24,390 bases of DNA. Source: Cloacimonetes bacterium UBA4175 (GTDB taxonomy: Bacteria > Cloacimonadota > Cloacimonadia > Cloacimonadales > Cloacimonadaceae). Location of the stretch: positions 1-24,390 of the forward strand of contig DFUX01000020.1 of the NCBI GenBank assembly GCA_002379855.1, written 5' to 3'. Under the pieces are notes generated by a model that was not told the DNA's origin, ran no database searches, and saw only the letters and a list, made by a program, of their open reading frames with translations. The first letter of the stretch is position 1. Each line of letters begins with the position of its first letter. Positions 24,001 to 24,390 of this stretch are shown here, piece by piece. A program made the position numbers and the translations under genes.

Positions 24001-24390
24001 GAACGCTTCAAGGTGGGTATCTCCACCGGCGGCACGACCCCCGCGGACTTCACCATCATCAGCGGCGCCAACTACATCCAGCCTCCCGTGGACTGGACCC
24101 TTTACAGCTATGACCTGAGCGCCTATGCCGGGCAGAACATCCGCTTCGGCATCCAGTGCGTGTCCAGCGACGCCTTCATCTTCCTGGTGGACGACGTGAG
24201 CGTGGGACCTGTCCCCACCGCGAAGGAAGTCTATGCCGCGAACACAGCCGGCACCGCCACACGCTGCACCGGCACCCCGGTTCCCGCACCCCGGATCGTC
24301 ACCCCGACCCGCGAACTGCTGGGCTACAAGGTCTATCGCGACGGCGCCCTGATCCAAACCATCACCGGCGGCGCCAACAGCGAATATGAC
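21070..24390 (+). CDS. Very large secreted multidomain surface protein, partial (C-terminus outside window)
   Basis: The frame stays open for 1107 codons to the window edge. After a signal peptide (1-19, MKRTLLLCLLLAIVGFAVA) come an N-terminal beta-sandwich like that of the protein at 2945-4924 (about 20-196), an Fn3-like module (197-292), a choice-of-anchor module (294-437), an Fn3-like module (438-533) and a second, different anchor module (534-718, ending DLMIDNVTVQ). An ASH/HYDIN-like domain follows (719-830, HDFGSLPVGATA). An Fn3 domain then begins at 831 and appears interrupted by a cleaved-adhesin module (about 860-1048) before resuming at LLGYKVYRDG. It is expected to be exported and surface-bound, possibly with a T9SS tail beyond the window. 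The ligand is unknown. The ATG follows AAGGAG at 8 nt. Confidence 0.85.
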   Translation, partial: MKRTLLLCLLLAIVGFAVADTYTIGDGTNTQNYVPFYGLYDYGWSKSIYTAAEINAAGLTSGGNIVAIGFDVGNTPNNYVTTNQKVYLRHTTASAYDTGDNTLPDSTLFTLVFQGDLTWNGGGWHHVMFSTPFAWNGTDNIEIMWRNMDGTWSSGYPNFRFTTTNPDYCAVYKYRDDSFPADATGTRYYSRPNLQLATPQTAPPNPAVAIYPTLDGWAFTDGTLSWQSGGGMPNSYDVHFGTSATPPFIQNQPETTYTPVLEPNTTYYWQIVPVNNIGPAVDCPVWSFKTPSANQLAESFEDTSFPPMGWTNVDDAFTRSTTSPFHGSATAYEYIGSAGSILYTPMLSIDANSSLDFWARSSATSGIGRIQIKYSQNGTDWLPVGAEIALPENSNWNNYVVDLSGVTPGNYFLGFNVYSSTSSSTSFYLDHIFGPEMAALAPGAAILTAPANLDTDVSAWPTFTWNAGPGGIPTGFRLYCDTNANPTTLLADVPVNTYTATAALNYSTTYYWKVVAYNATGEAPASEVFSFTTIDDPIISTFPWIVDFGTDSSNWEVPNWSQLSGFYPTPTGTTSQWFRDDWLNGPSGNNASKINIYGTSRYGWLVTPPINLPAGEYELKFDAALMDWNSTNPPTGTQADDRFLVIVADNPNMNNPTLLREWNNTGSSDVFNSIPHTGQNYSIPLTGLTGVKYFAFYGESSVGSNGDNDLMIDNVTVQQAMASPVFSVTPESHDFGSLPVGATASQDFTISNIGEGTLGINSIAISTNPMLTLANLPTLPASLTAGQNISFTVNYAPTAAGTHTATVTITDNLGAKAVHTVNITGTATETLDPPTNLTATVTGSNVHLDWDAPGETPPPPAGFSDGFESYADFALTFDPWTLVDVDQSGTYGMTGYSWPNVYAPMAYMIFNPGATTPPLTDLTAHGGSRMAACFAAVLPAQGGAGPNNDWMISPQLTPQAGDFLNFYARSYTADYGLERFKVGISTGGTTPADFTIISGANYIQPPVDWTLYSYDLSAYAGQNIRFGIQCVSSDAFIFLVDDVSVGPVPTAKEVYAANTAGTATRCTGTPVPAPRIVTPTRELLGYKVYRDGALIQTITGGANSEYD

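Overview
The window is about 24.4 kb of GC-rich bacterial DNA with mostly intact housekeeping and envelope genes. Three things suggest a Gram-negative of the FCB superphylum, with Cloacimonadota my best guess: a secreted protein with a type IX secretion (T9SS) C-terminal sorting domain, two secreted proteins built from Fn3-like and cleaved-adhesin/choice-of-anchor modules, and the gene repertoire. The phylum call is inference. I saw no rRNA, tRNA, CRISPR array or intact transposase.

Region 1 (1-8212, genes on the minus strand): a probable transcription unit reads right to left. It starts with a 1029-aa GNAT acetyltransferase fused to a large beta-rich domain. Next come a candidate 37-aa ORF, a T9SS-exported adhesin-like protein, and a DEAD/DEAH helicase of the YprA/MrfA type that overlaps the adhesin gene by ATGA. 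The helicase carries an HNH nuclease motif inserted within its DUF1998-type C-terminal region. Downstream of it lie hairpin repeats and a short periodic motif.

Region 2 (8738-14168, minus strand): a compact five-gene run of hexapeptide acyltransferase, polyprenol-phosphate glycosyltransferase, RuvB, a Wzx-type flippase and an asparagine-synthetase-like protein lacking the usual N-terminal nucleophile. Four of the five fit surface glycan assembly. RuvB, a Holliday junction motor, sits in the middle.

Region 3 (14249-17115): a Xer tyrosine recombinase diverges from region 2 across a dyad-rich 80-bp gap. It is followed by a repeat-bearing intergenic stretch and a minus-strand sdpR-sdpI-like operon with an ICMT-family membrane methyltransferase. 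The sdpR promoter overlaps a candidate autorepression operator.

Region 4 (17643-24390, plus strand): a rubrerythrin-like ferritin fold protein with a strong promoter, a membrane-anchored lytic transglycosylase, a pseudopilin-like membrane protein, FolC preceded by a 76-nt long imperfect hairpin, and a very large secreted multidomain protein that runs off the window end.

The intergenic DNA holds at least two families of related dispersed elements. Family A is a roughly 70-nt hairpin at 265-332 and 17477-17547. Family B is a 75-nt element at 8516-8590 and 15320-15394, with 53 of 75 positions identical without gaps. These repeats, the HNH-bearing helicase and the folC-leader hairpin are the most interesting items. 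I found no clear-cut new defence or mobile system.
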